Shown one piece after another: positions 5,421 to 13,670 of a stretch of 23,200 nt of DNA (position 1 is the stretch's first letter; each line of letters starts with the position of its first letter). The notes beneath the pieces are model-generated. The model was not told the origin of the DNA. It saw only the letters and a program-made list of their open reading frames with translations, and searched no databases. Made by a program: the position numbers and the translations under genes. Source of the DNA: a virus; the IMG/VR virus record IMGVR_UViG_3300042860_000157, positions 1 through 23,200 of that record. One strand, 5' to 3'.

Positions 5421-8400
5421 ATGGCCGACAGGTACTGGGTTGGCGGGACGGCAAACTGGGACGGCACTGCCGGTACCAAATGGGCTACTACGTCTGGTGG
5501 TGCTGGTGGGGCGTCTGTGCCAACCAGTGCGGATGATGTGTTCTTCACGAACCTCTCCACCGGCACTTGCACGATCTCATCCGGCAACACCGGAGCCAAG
5601 TCGATCAACTGTACGGGGTTTACCGGGACCATTGCAGGCTCTACTGCTATTACCGTCTCTGGCAGCGTGACCCTCGTAGCGGGGATGACGTTTACTTATA
5701 CAGGAACGCTGACGCTGAACGGCACGGGTACGTTGACGAGCGCTGGAAAAACGCTGGGGCCGGTGACGATCAACGGGTCTGGGATCACGGTGACGCTTGG
5801 TGATGCGTTGACGTCTTCAGGAACAATAACAGTCACACAAGGCACATTTGATACCGCTAGCTACAATATTACTGCAACCGCCATATCCTCTGACAATCTC
5901 AACACCCGAACGATTAATCTAGGTAGCAGTACGTTGACGTTAAGCGGTTTCGCGCCAGTTAATTTTGGAACGAACTCAAATTTGACTTTTAATGCTGGCA
6001 CATCAACCATTACTTGCACTTCGTCAGGCCCATCTATTACAGGCGGACCCACATCTGCGACGGGCGTCACATTTTATAACGTAACATTTATATCAACTTC
6101 TGCGTCGGGGACCGACGTTCGCTCTATAAACACATTTAACAATCTAACAATCACAGCGCCATCCGCCGCAGGAGTACGCCAAGTTACCTTCGATTCCCGC
6201 ACAACCATCAACGGCACTCTGTCCACCACCGGCACAGCAGGCAACCGTCGCGTCTGGTTCCGTGGTGTCACCTATGGCATCGCCCAAACCCTCACTGTTA
6301 ACGCCACCCCAAGCCTGACCGACGCGGACTTCCGAGATATCTACGTTATTGGCACTGCTGCTCCGATCAGCGGAACTCGTGTTGGAGACTTGAGAGGATG
6401 CAGAGGCATCACCTTCGACACACCCAAGACCGTCTACTGGAACCTTGCCGCAGGCGGCAACTGGAGCGCAAACGCTTGGGCGGCATCATCTGGCGGCGCT
6501 GTCAGCACGGACAACTTCCCGCTCGCTCAGGACACGGCTGTTATCGAGAACACGGGGTTGAATACGTCGGCTACGTTGACGCTGGACAATAATATTACTT
6601 ATTTCGGCACCATCGATATGTCCACGCGGACAAATGCAATGACGTTGAGCCTTGGGGCAGGCTACTCAATATACGGGAATTGGACAAACGGTTCTGGGAC
6701 GACAATGAGTACGTCACAAATAATGACGTTTTCCGGACGTAACACACAGGTTTTAACTAGTGCTGGTAAGATTTTTTCTGGAGGTTTAACCGTTGATTCG
6801 TATGGCGGCGTGATAGAACTTGGTGACGCATTTAATAGTGATGTGAGAAATCTCACTATTACAAACGGCACGTTTGACACCAAGAACTACAATGTCACTG
6901 CCGGACAATTTTCATCCAGCAACAGCAACGTCAGGGCAATCACGCTGGGGTCAAGTACGTTGACACTATCAAGTACCAACAGCGTAAATTTTACTACAAG
7001 CACCAATTTAACGTTTAATTCCGGAACATCTCAAATAAACTGCACATCTACATCAGCAACATCATATAGTGGCGGTGGAAATCAATTTTATAACGTATCA
7101 TTTACAGGTACTACAGCAGTAACTCACAGTGTTACAGGCGCAAATACATTCAACAATTTGACGTTGACTGCACCGGCATCGGCTGGTCTGATGCAATGCA
7201 CGTTTGGGGGAAACCAAACCATCACCGGCACCCTCACCGTCGCCGGAGCTTCCCCCGTTCGCCGCATCTTCGTCCGCTCTGACACCCTCGGCACTACCCG
7301 CACCCTGACCGTTGGCACTCTATCCGCGACTGACTGCGACTTCCGTGATATCACGATAGCCGGTACTGCTGCTGGATCATCTCCGACTCGCGCAGGAGAC
7401 TGCGGTGGGAACTCAGGGATCACGTTCCCTGCTCCCAAGACGGTCTACTGGAACCTTGCTGGCGCTCAGAACTGGAGTGCTACGGCCTGGGCACCGGGGT
7501 CCGGTGGGGTGCCTGACATCAACAACTTCCCGTTGGCACAAGACACGGCGGTGTTCGATGAAGCGGTGAACAGCGTGACGGGGACGATCACAATCAATGC
7601 CGCGTGGAACATCGGGACGTTTGATGCATCAGCACGAACGAGTGCCATGACGTTGACGACTAGCACTAATGCGCCGTTTGTGTATGGTGACTGGAAGTTT
7701 GGAACAGGGGTTACTTCTTCAAGCACGGCAGGCACGATTACATTTGCCAAGCGTGGAACGCAGACCATTACCAGTAACGGGGTAACTTTTGGATGCCCGA
7801 TAACCGTTAATGCATTTACTGGCACTGTCCAACTTGCAGATGCGCTGTCAATAGACTCTGTAAGAACTGCTACTTTAACAAGCGGCACATTTGATGCTGT
7901 TACTTATAACGTAACAATTGGGGCCTTTTTTTGCGACGGCACAGTAACAACATTAAGAATGGGTTCCGGTACTTGGACTCTATCCGGCACTGGATCAGTC
8001 TTTAATTTACCTTCTAATATAGGTGCGTTTTTTAAGGGCACCGCAAATATTGTCCTGTCCGACACAACCGTCGCTGCTAGAACATTTACAGGCGGCAGTC
8101 TTTCATACAACAAACTCACCATTGGCGGCGCAACAGGCATATCTACCCTGACCATCGGCGGCGACAACCAATTTACCGAACTTGCCTCAACCAAAACAGT
8201 AGCCCACACCATCGCCTTTGGTTTAACCACACAAACTTTTGGCGCTTGGACAGTTACAGGTACGGTGGGTAACGTGGTCACGCTGACTGGTTCAAGCACT
8301 TCTCACATCCTCGCTGGCGCGTGTACCAATAGCATTGACTACCTTGCGATGGGCAGCGTTGGCTTTGCCGCGACCTCCCCCGGTGAGTTCTACGCTGGAG

Positions 8401-10460
8401 CCAACAGCACTGGAACCGCAGCCGCTCCGGTCTATCGCACAGCCAAGCCTGCTGACTCTACGCGCTACTGGGTCGGAGGTACAGGCAACTGGAGCGACAC
8501 TGCGAGATGGTCTGACGCATCGGGTGGAAGCAGTGGGTTCTCTGTGCCTCGCAGTCACGACGACGTTGTCTTCGACAGCCTGTCTAACGCTACGGCCTAC
8601 ACGGCCACAGTGAACGCCGTGACCGGCGGGATTCGGATGAAGGCTCTGACCATTGCTGGGCCTCTTGTTGGCAACGTGACGTTGGCCGGATCGACTGCAA
8701 TCGTGGGTATTCACGGCAACGTGACGCTACCAGCTACGGGGCTGACGAGGACGTATACGGGTGCGATCACTCTGACAGGATCAACATCAGGTAAGACGCT
8801 GACGACGAATGGGGTGGCGTTATCGGCAGCCATTACGGTAAATGGGGTTGGGTGCGAGTGGACGCTGGGAAGTGCTTTGAATGATGGCTCGTCCGACATT
8901 ACGATAACGAATGGGTTGTTTGATCTTGATACCTACAATTTAACTGCTGGCCGGTTCTTTGCATCTACATTCAATTCAATAACAGCAGATTTTGGCTCTG
9001 CTACAGTTTTGTTGTCAGGCGCGTCACCAATATTTTTTAGTACCGGAGAAACCGCTTCTGCTAACTTTACATTTATTGCTGGCACATCCCAAATTAATTG
9101 TTCTGGAACTAATCCGCAAATTACCGGCAACGGCAAAACCTTCTACAACGTCGCCTTCACCAGCACCTCAGCAGGCGCCGTCACCATCAACGGCGCAAAC
9201 AGCTTCAACAACCTATCTTTCACCGGCATCACCTCTGCTGGCCTGAAAAATATTGTTATTTCCGCCAATCAAACCACTACCGGAACCCTGACGCTCTCCG
9301 CTGGAACCAACGCCACGATGCGGCATTTTGTCCGTTCCGACACTATCGGAACGACCCGCACCCTGACCTGCGCGGCCGTCAGCCTGACCGACGTAGACTT
9401 TCGCGACATCACGATAGCCGGTGTTGCCGCACCTGCTACGGGTACACGGATCGGGGACTGCAAGGGGAACAGCGGGATTACGTTTACAGCAGCAGCAAAC
9501 AAGTATTGGAACCTCGCCGGAAACAACAACTGGTCTGCTACAGGCTGGGCATTGTCATCCGGAGGTTCTCCGTCTGTAGACAACTTCCCTCTGGCCCAAG
9601 ACACCTGCATCTTTGAATCGACCAGCCCCGGTACAGGTGCTACGACGACAATCAACGCAGCCTACAACATCGGCACGATAGATATGTCGGCGCGTACTAC
9701 TAACACGATGACACTGTCTACGACGACACTAGACATATACGGAAATTGGATCAACGGTACTGGTATTACGCTGACGGGTACTGGAACGATGACGTTTGCG
9801 GGGCGAGGAAGTCAGACGATTACAAGTGCTGGAAGGACGTTTACGCAAGCAATCACAATTAACACTCCGGGCGGGTCTGTAACGCTGCAAGATGCTTTGA
9901 CTTTAAACCAGTCGGCGACAGGTGTTTTAACAGTTACAAGCGGAAATTTTGATGCCGCTTCATATAATGTTTCCTTGTCTGGTGGTTCTAGTACACTTAT
10001 TAGTAATAATTCCAACACAAGAACTATTGCTATCGGTTCTGGAACATGGACTATCTCAGGTGCTGGAACCGCTTGGAACACAGTCACATCTACCAACCTC
10101 ACAGTCACCGGCACAGGCACAATCAGCCTAACCAGCGCATCTACCAAAACCTTCGCTGGCGGCGGCATTGCCTACACCAACATCACCCTCGACCAAGGTG
10201 GCGCTGGGGCGCTGACGATCTCCGGCAACAACACGTTCAAGGACATCACGAACACCTACAAAGCTACAGGTGCAACAAACATTACTCTCGGCACGACCAC
10301 CCAGCGCGTCTCTCAGTGGACAGCGGCAGGTGAGGCAGGGCGGGTGTTGACGGTTCAGGGGACTTCAGCCAGTTCTCCGGCGACGCTCGTGCATACCGGA
10401 GCGGGTGATATATCGGTAGACTACCTCACCATCACGGGCGTGAGGGCATATCCGCTATGA
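5421..10460 (+). CDS. Giant modular fibre-like protein (1679 aa, five ~337-residue modules)
   Basis: A 1679-residue Thr/Ser/Gly/Asn-rich, strongly beta-patterned protein, read as a surface fibre or adhesin. It is built of five tandem modules, each opening with a Tyr-Trp element: RYWVGGTANW (residue ~4), TVYWNLAAGGNW (~337), TVYWNLAGAQNW (~674), RYWVGGTGNW (~1015) and KYWNLAGNNNW (~1362). Modules 1, 2 and 4 end with DFRDI..IAG and a GITF strand; modules 3 and 5 end with an (I/V)DYL strand. Module 3 continues with FYAGANST before module 4 begins. Each module holds many short beta strands (TLTLSG, FNNLT, GTLT-like), consistent with a beta-solenoid. The protein stops directly before a TWYAGANST motif that opens the next gene, so the reading unit looks split. 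No signal peptide, membrane span or enzyme motif is visible. Function as receptor-binding or tail fibre is inferred from composition and context. Confidence 0.85.
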   Translation: MADRYWVGGTANWDGTAGTKWATTSGGAGGASVPTSADDVFFTNLSTGTCTISSGNTGAKSINCTGFTGTIAGSTAITVSGSVTLVAGMTFTYTGTLTLNGTGTLTSAGKTLGPVTINGSGITVTLGDALTSSGTITVTQGTFDTASYNITATAISSDNLNTRTINLGSSTLTLSGFAPVNFGTNSNLTFNAGTSTITCTSSGPSITGGPTSATGVTFYNVTFISTSASGTDVRSINTFNNLTITAPSAAGVRQVTFDSRTTINGTLSTTGTAGNRRVWFRGVTYGIAQTLTVNATPSLTDADFRDIYVIGTAAPISGTRVGDLRGCRGITFDTPKTVYWNLAAGGNWSANAWAASSGGAVSTDNFPLAQDTAVIENTGLNTSATLTLDNNITYFGTIDMSTRTNAMTLSLGAGYSIYGNWTNGSGTTMSTSQIMTFSGRNTQVLTSAGKIFSGGLTVDSYGGVIELGDAFNSDVRNLTITNGTFDTKNYNVTAGQFSSSNSNVRAITLGSSTLTLSSTNSVNFTTSTNLTFNSGTSQINCTSTSATSYSGGGNQFYNVSFTGTTAVTHSVTGANTFNNLTLTAPASAGLMQCTFGGNQTITGTLTVAGASPVRRIFVRSDTLGTTRTLTVGTLSATDCDFRDITIAGTAAGSSPTRAGDCGGNSGITFPAPKTVYWNLAGAQNWSATAWAPGSGGVPDINNFPLAQDTAVFDEAVNSVTGTITINAAWNIGTFDASARTSAMTLTTSTNAPFVYGDWKFGTGVTSSSTAGTITFAKRGTQTITSNGVTFGCPITVNAFTGTVQLADALSIDSVRTATLTSGTFDAVTYNVTIGAFFCDGTVTTLRMGSGTWTLSGTGSVFNLPSNIGAFFKGTANIVLSDTTVAARTFTGGSLSYNKLTIGGATGISTLTIGGDNQFTELASTKTVAHTIAFGLTTQTFGAWTVTGTVGNVVTLTGSSTSHILAGACTNSIDYLAMGSVGFAATSPGEFYAGANSTGTAAAPVYRTAKPADSTRYWVGGTGNWSDTARWSDASGGSSGFSVPRSHDDVVFDSLSNATAYTATVNAVTGGIRMKALTIAGPLVGNVTLAGSTAIVGIHGNVTLPATGLTRTYTGAITLTGSTSGKTLTTNGVALSAAITVNGVGCEWTLGSALNDGSSDITITNGLFDLDTYNLTAGRFFASTFNSITADFGSATVLLSGASPIFFSTGETASANFTFIAGTSQINCSGTNPQITGNGKTFYNVAFTSTSAGAVTINGANSFNNLSFTGITSAGLKNIVISANQTTTGTLTLSAGTNATMRHFVRSDTIGTTRTLTCAAVSLTDVDFRDITIAGVAAPATGTRIGDCKGNSGITFTAAANKYWNLAGNNNWSATGWALSSGGSPSVDNFPLAQDTCIFESTSPGTGATTTINAAYNIGTIDMSARTTNTMTLSTTTLDIYGNWINGTGITLTGTGTMTFAGRGSQTITSAGRTFTQAITINTPGGSVTLQDALTLNQSATGVLTVTSGNFDAASYNVSLSGGSSTLISNNSNTRTIAIGSGTWTISGAGTAWNTVTSTNLTVTGTGTISLTSASTKTFAGGGIAYTNITLDQGGAGALTISGNNTFKDITNTYKATGATNITLGTTTQRVSQWTAAGEAGRVLTVQGTSASSPATLVHTGAGDISVDYLTITGVRAYPL

Positions 10461-10513
10461 CTTGGTACGCTGGCGCTAATTCCACCAACAACGGCAGTCT
10501 AGGCTGGGTATTT
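5430..10513 (+). repeat. Five ~1 kb tandem coding modules, layout A-A-B / A-B
   Basis: Module starts at about 5430, 6429, 7440, 8463 and 9504 give periods of about 333-346 residues. Modules opening with RYWVGG (1 and 4) begin a super-unit. Modules opening with YWNLA (2, 3, 5) are internal. Modules with the DYL ending (3 and 5) close a super-unit. The second closing YAGANST motif lies in the following gene. The copies are divergent at DNA level, so this is an old protein-level repeat. Confidence 0.8.
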
Positions 10514-11575
10514 GCCGCGCCTCCCGGGGTCGATGTCACGGTCAACGTGACTGGCGTTACCGCGACCGGAAACGTCGGAAGCGTCACGGTTGAAACCAGC
10601 ACAGACGTATCGGTCAACGTCACGGGGGTTACCGCGACCGGAAACGTCGGAAGCGTCACGGTTGAAACCAGCACAGACGTATCGGTCACTGGGGTTTCTG
10701 CGACTGGGCAAGTCGGTGCGGTTCAAGTTACAGGCGACGCTAATGTCTCTGTTACTGGACTACAAGCCACTGGAGAAGTTGGGTCAGCACAAGTTACTGG
10801 ATCGGCCGATGTTGCTGTTACCGGGCTCGAAGCTACAGGTCAGGTTGGAGCTGTAGTGGTCGAAACGGGTATTGACGTATCCGTCACAGGCTTAGAAGCT
10901 ACTGGTCAGGTTGGGGACGCACAAGCCACTGGCGACGCCAATGTCACGTTAACAGGCGTGTTTGCTACAGGCCAAGTCGGCTCGGTCACGATAACAGGCG
11001 ATGCAAATGTCAGTCTTACTGGCACTCAGGCCACAGGCCAAGTCGGTGCTGTTACGGTTGGTGAGGGCGTTGCGGTATCTGTAACTGGGGTATCTGGAAC
11101 AGGAGAAGTAGGCTCTGTTGTTGTTGGCATAGATGTGGATGTACCAGTCACCGGCGTATCGGCCACTGGGCAGGTTGGGTCTGTAACGGTTACTGGTGAC
11201 GCCGACTTTTCTGTAACGGGCGTGTCTGCCACGGGGCAGGTGGGCTCTGTCGCAATAGCTGCCGGTGCAAACGTCACTGTCACGGGCGTAAGCGCGACAG
11301 GAGCGGTCGGCTCGGTTACCATAGAGTTGATTACGCCGGTTGTTGTAACAGGCGTCTCAGCTACCGGCCAAGTCGGGTCTGTTGTTGTTACTGGTGGCTG
11401 CACTGTGTTCCCGGTGGGCGTGGCGGGGATTGGACAGGTTGGAGCAGCCCTAGTGTGGGGTCTGATTCCAGACAATCAAACGCCCAACTGGGCAAACATC
11501 AATGATAGCCAGGGGTCGGCGTGGACTCCGGTTAACGATACCCAGACATCAACCTGGGCAGAGCTTGTAACGTAG
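10457..11575 (+). CDS. Beta-repeat fibre protein (372 aa, 14 short repeats)
   Basis: A 372-residue protein whose ATG overlaps the stop of the giant fibre gene (ATGA). The N-terminus (TWYAGANSTNNGSLGWVF) corresponds to a motif inside the giant protein after module 3, so this gene appears to hold its detached C-terminal cap. Residues about 24-330 are 14 copies of a 21-24 residue unit of the form (V/L)TG(V/L)xATGxVG(S/A)V followed by a Thr/Asp spacer. Each is probably two beta strands with a tight Gly turn, giving a solenoid or fibrous shaft. The C-terminal ~35 residues form a Trp-Asn-Asp-Gln repeat (PNWANINDSQ, AWTPVNDTQ, TWAELVT) of a type seen at the ends of phage fibre-like proteins. A surface role is inferred. 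It overlaps upstream by 4 bases and is followed by AGGGG serving the next gene. Confidence 0.82.
   Translation: MTWYAGANSTNNGSLGWVFAAPPGVDVTVNVTGVTATGNVGSVTVETSTDVSVNVTGVTATGNVGSVTVETSTDVSVTGVSATGQVGAVQVTGDANVSVTGLQATGEVGSAQVTGSADVAVTGLEATGQVGAVVVETGIDVSVTGLEATGQVGDAQATGDANVTLTGVFATGQVGSVTITGDANVSLTGTQATGQVGAVTVGEGVAVSVTGVSGTGEVGSVVVGIDVDVPVTGVSATGQVGSVTVTGDADFSVTGVSATGQVGSVAIAAGANVTVTGVSATGAVGSVTIELITPVVVTGVSATGQVGSVVVTGGCTVFPVGVAGIGQVGAALVWGLIPDNQTPNWANINDSQGSAWTPVNDTQTSTWAELVT
10528..11436 (+). repeat. Array of 14 short beta-repeat units
   Basis: Fourteen in-frame copies of (V/L)TG(V/L)xATGxVG(S/A)V with 21-24 residue spacing. Consensus positions T-G, A-T-G, V-G and the final V are nearly invariant, while codons vary widely. 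The last copy (VGVAGIGQVGAA) is the most diverged. Confidence 0.85.
10540..10688 (+). repeat. Near-perfect 72-bp tandem DNA repeat
   Basis: Two consecutive 72-bp units encode the first two 24-residue beta repeats. Positions 10556-10616 and 10628-10688 are identical over 61 bases, whereas later repeat units differ at many synonymous sites. This marks a recent duplication, or an assembly-prone site. Confidence 0.85.
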
Positions 11576-11583
11576 GGGTAAAC

Positions 11584-12420
11584 ATGACGATCAATTACAC
11601 CACCCTTCTCGGCCTGGCAAAGCCTGTTACCGGGACCGAATCCGGCGCGTGGGGCGATGTTGTCAATGACCAGATCACCTCGTTGTTGGAAGACGCCGTA
11701 GCCAATGCGGCCACCATTAACGTTGGTAGCGGCAACGTCACGCTGACAGAAAACAATGGTGCGGCTGATCAGTCTCGTATGGCCATTCTATTGGTCACGG
11801 GCAGTCCAGGCACCTCAAGAAACATCGTCGCCCCTAGCACTAGCAAGTGGTACATCGTTCGTAATGGGTCGGATAGCCCGGTGGTGGTCAAAGGATCGGC
11901 TACCACAGGCGTGACAATTTCGGCCTCGCAAGCAGCTCTTGTTGCCTGGAGTGGATCAGATTTCGTGTTGATTTCAACAACGGACGCTGCTAAGTTAAGC
12001 GGTCTCGGGACCGGGGTCGCAACAGCGTTTGGTCAAAATGTGACCGGGTCGGGCGGAATCGTTTTGGCGGCTAGTCCGACCATGACGGGTACGACAACGG
12101 TTGCGGAATTGACCATTGGCGGGGCCACAAAAGAGACGGTCTACGCTTTGTCAGGCACAACGCCTGCGCTTGATCCATCCAACGGCGGGATTCAGACTTG
12201 GACGTTGTCTGGCAACTCCACGCCAACCGACTCGCTCGCGTCTGGCGAGGCGGTGCTCCTGATGATTGACGACGGTACGGCGTACACCATTACTTGGCCG
12301 AGTGTGACGTGGAAGACAAATCTAGGAAACGCCCCGACCCTTAACACCACGGGGTATACAGCCATCGTGCTGTGGAAGGTCAGCACGGTTTTATACGGCG
12401 CTCGCGTGGGGAATGCGTGA
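11584..12420 (+). CDS. Phage tail fibre-like protein with conserved N-terminal attachment motif
   Basis: A 278-residue protein with AGGGG about six bases before the ATG. Its N-terminus (LLGLAKPVTGTESGAWGDVV) is a motif I recognise at the start of many phage tail and fibre proteins, presumably an attachment region. A beta-rich middle follows (ATINVGSGNVTLTENNGAAD; SKWYIVRNGSDSPVVVKGSA). The C-terminal ~90 residues (IQTWTLSGNSTPT, LLMIDDGTAYTITWPSVTW, GYTAIVLWKVSTVLYGARVG) resemble terminal beta domains of phage fibres. This fits a short tail fibre or adhesion adaptor; the receptor is unknown. The stop TGA shares its last A with the next gene's ATG, so translation of the propeller gene is probably coupled. 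Confidence 0.82.
   Translation: MTINYTTLLGLAKPVTGTESGAWGDVVNDQITSLLEDAVANAATINVGSGNVTLTENNGAADQSRMAILLVTGSPGTSRNIVAPSTSKWYIVRNGSDSPVVVKGSATTGVTISASQAALVAWSGSDFVLISTTDAAKLSGLGTGVATAFGQNVTGSGGIVLAASPTMTGTTTVAELTIGGATKETVYALSGTTPALDPSNGGIQTWTLSGNSTPTDSLASGEAVLLMIDDGTAYTITWPSVTWKTNLGNAPTLNTTGYTAIVLWKVSTVLYGARVGNA
12408..12413 (+). promoter_or_regulatory. Ribosome binding site selecting the start at 12420
   Basis: GGGGAA lies six bases before ATG 12420, at the very end of the fibre gene. It supports coupled initiation at 12420 rather than at an in-frame ATG at 12372 within the fibre gene. Confidence 0.6.
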
Positions 12421-13661
12421 TGCTTAAGATGTTAGTTGGATGCAACGATAGTGCGTCTGGCACCTATACAGAACAACAAAAACTTGTTGCAAGTGATGCG
12501 GCAACAGCGGATTTTTTTGGGGCGGCTGTCTCGTTGTCGTCAGATGGTAGTGTCTTAATTGTTGGGGCGTATGGCGAAGATACGTCGCCGTATTTTCAAA
12601 ATGGTGCAGCCTATGTTTTTACTCGAGCCGGCGCAACGTGGACACAACAACAAAAGCTAACAGCTAGCGATCCTGAAGACAGTGCATTGTTTGGTATTGC
12701 AGTCGCTATGTCATCTGATGGCAACACCGCGATTGTTGGGGCAAGAGCAGAGGATACTTCTCCAAATACTGATAACGGTGCTGCATATGTGTTTACACGG
12801 TCCGGATCTGTCTGGTCGCAACAAGCTAAATTGTTAGCAAGCGATTCTGAGTCAAATGCGTTGTTTGGATGCGCTGTTGCACTGTCTGCCGACGGAAATA
12901 CGGCAATTATTGGAGCGCGCAGAGAAGATACATCACCCAGCGCGGATAATGGAGCAGCGTATGTGTTTACGCGATCAGGCGTTACATGGTCGGAGCAGCA
13001 AAAGTTAACAGCAAGCGACGCTGCCTCTGATGACTTTTTTGGAACGTCGGTCGCGCTGTCATCAAACGGCAACACCGCAATCATAGGCGCAATTGGTGAA
13101 GACACATCGCCATCGGTGCAAAATGGTGCGGCATACGTTTTTACACGATCTGGATCAACTTGGACGGAACAACAAAAACTTACTGCTAATGACTTAGCAT
13201 CGTCAGATCAGTTTGGTATATCTGTCGCGCTTTCATCTAACGGCGATACGGCGGTTGTTGGAGCAGACCTTGAGGATACGTCTCCAACTCTTAGTAACGG
13301 TGCGGCATATGTTTTTACTCGATCCGGATCAACGTGGACACAACAACAAAAACTACTTGCCAGCGACCCTAATACGGACGACAACTTTGGTCGATCAGTT
13401 GCGGTGTCTGCTGATGGAAACATAGCCGTCGTTGGCGCATATTCTGAAACTACACCGCCGTACTTAAACAACGGCGCGGCATATGTGTTTACACGATCTG
13501 GCGTGACATGGACTCAAAAACAAAAAATTCTTGCCAGCGACTTAGCATCCAATGATTTTTTTGGCACCTCAGTCACTATGTCGGCTGGTGCGTCTGTGGT
13601 TGTTATTGGGGCTGACGGAGAAACATCACAAGCTGGAGCCGCTTATGTCTTTGCCTCATAA
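12420..13661 (+). CDS. FG-GAP-like seven-bladed beta-propeller protein
   Basis: A 413-residue protein read from ATG 12420, which shares one base with the upstream TGA and has GGGGAA six bases before it. It has seven repeats of about 56 residues: (V/T/L)ASD....FG.(S/A)V..S.DG...(I/V)(I/V)GA..EDTSP...NGAAYVFTRSG..W.(Q/E)QQKL. The F-G, G-A and NGAAYVF elements are the FG-GAP repeat pattern of integrin-alpha-type beta-propellers. The seventh copy ends at AAYVFAS and lacks the outer W..QQKL strand. A lone YTEQQKL stands at residues 16-22 before copy one, which would close the ring by a velcro strand. No signal peptide is seen. FG-GAP propellers often bind ligands or calcium, but I see no clean DxDxDG loop. 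A receptor-binding or fibre-tip role in the adhesion block is inferred. The DNA is visibly more A-rich than its neighbours. Confidence 0.85.
   Translation: MLKMLVGCNDSASGTYTEQQKLVASDAATADFFGAAVSLSSDGSVLIVGAYGEDTSPYFQNGAAYVFTRAGATWTQQQKLTASDPEDSALFGIAVAMSSDGNTAIVGARAEDTSPNTDNGAAYVFTRSGSVWSQQAKLLASDSESNALFGCAVALSADGNTAIIGARREDTSPSADNGAAYVFTRSGVTWSEQQKLTASDAASDDFFGTSVALSSNGNTAIIGAIGEDTSPSVQNGAAYVFTRSGSTWTEQQKLTANDLASSDQFGISVALSSNGDTAVVGADLEDTSPTLSNGAAYVFTRSGSTWTQQQKLLASDPNTDDNFGRSVAVSADGNIAVVGAYSETTPPYLNNGAAYVFTRSGVTWTQKQKILASDLASNDFFGTSVTMSAGASVVVIGADGETSQAGAAYVFAS
12486..13661 (+). repeat. Seven ~168-bp coding repeats (propeller blades)
   Basis: Seven consecutive units of about 56 codons, the last truncated. 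NGAAYVFTR and EDTSP are nearly invariant in copies one to five. Copies six and seven vary to ETTPP and ETSQ. Synonymous differences are numerous, so the duplication is not recent. Confidence 0.82.
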
Positions 13662-13670
13662 GGACTTCTC

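Noticed and set aside
5861-10168. Series of minus-strand frames of 60-140 codons across the giant fibre gene
   Set aside because: Thr and Val codons (ACN/GTN) are partly reverse complements, so Thr/Val-rich beta repeats leave open antisense frames by composition alone.
12372-12419. Upstream in-frame ATG extension of the propeller gene
   Set aside because: It would overlap the fibre gene's conserved C-terminus by 48 bases and lacks a ribosome binding site, whereas ATG 12420 has GGGGAA at a normal distance.
5421-13661. Possible diversity-generating retroelement target
   Set aside because: Fibre genes are typical targets, but no reverse transcriptase, no template/variable repeat pair and no A-specific divergence between near-identical repeats was seen.
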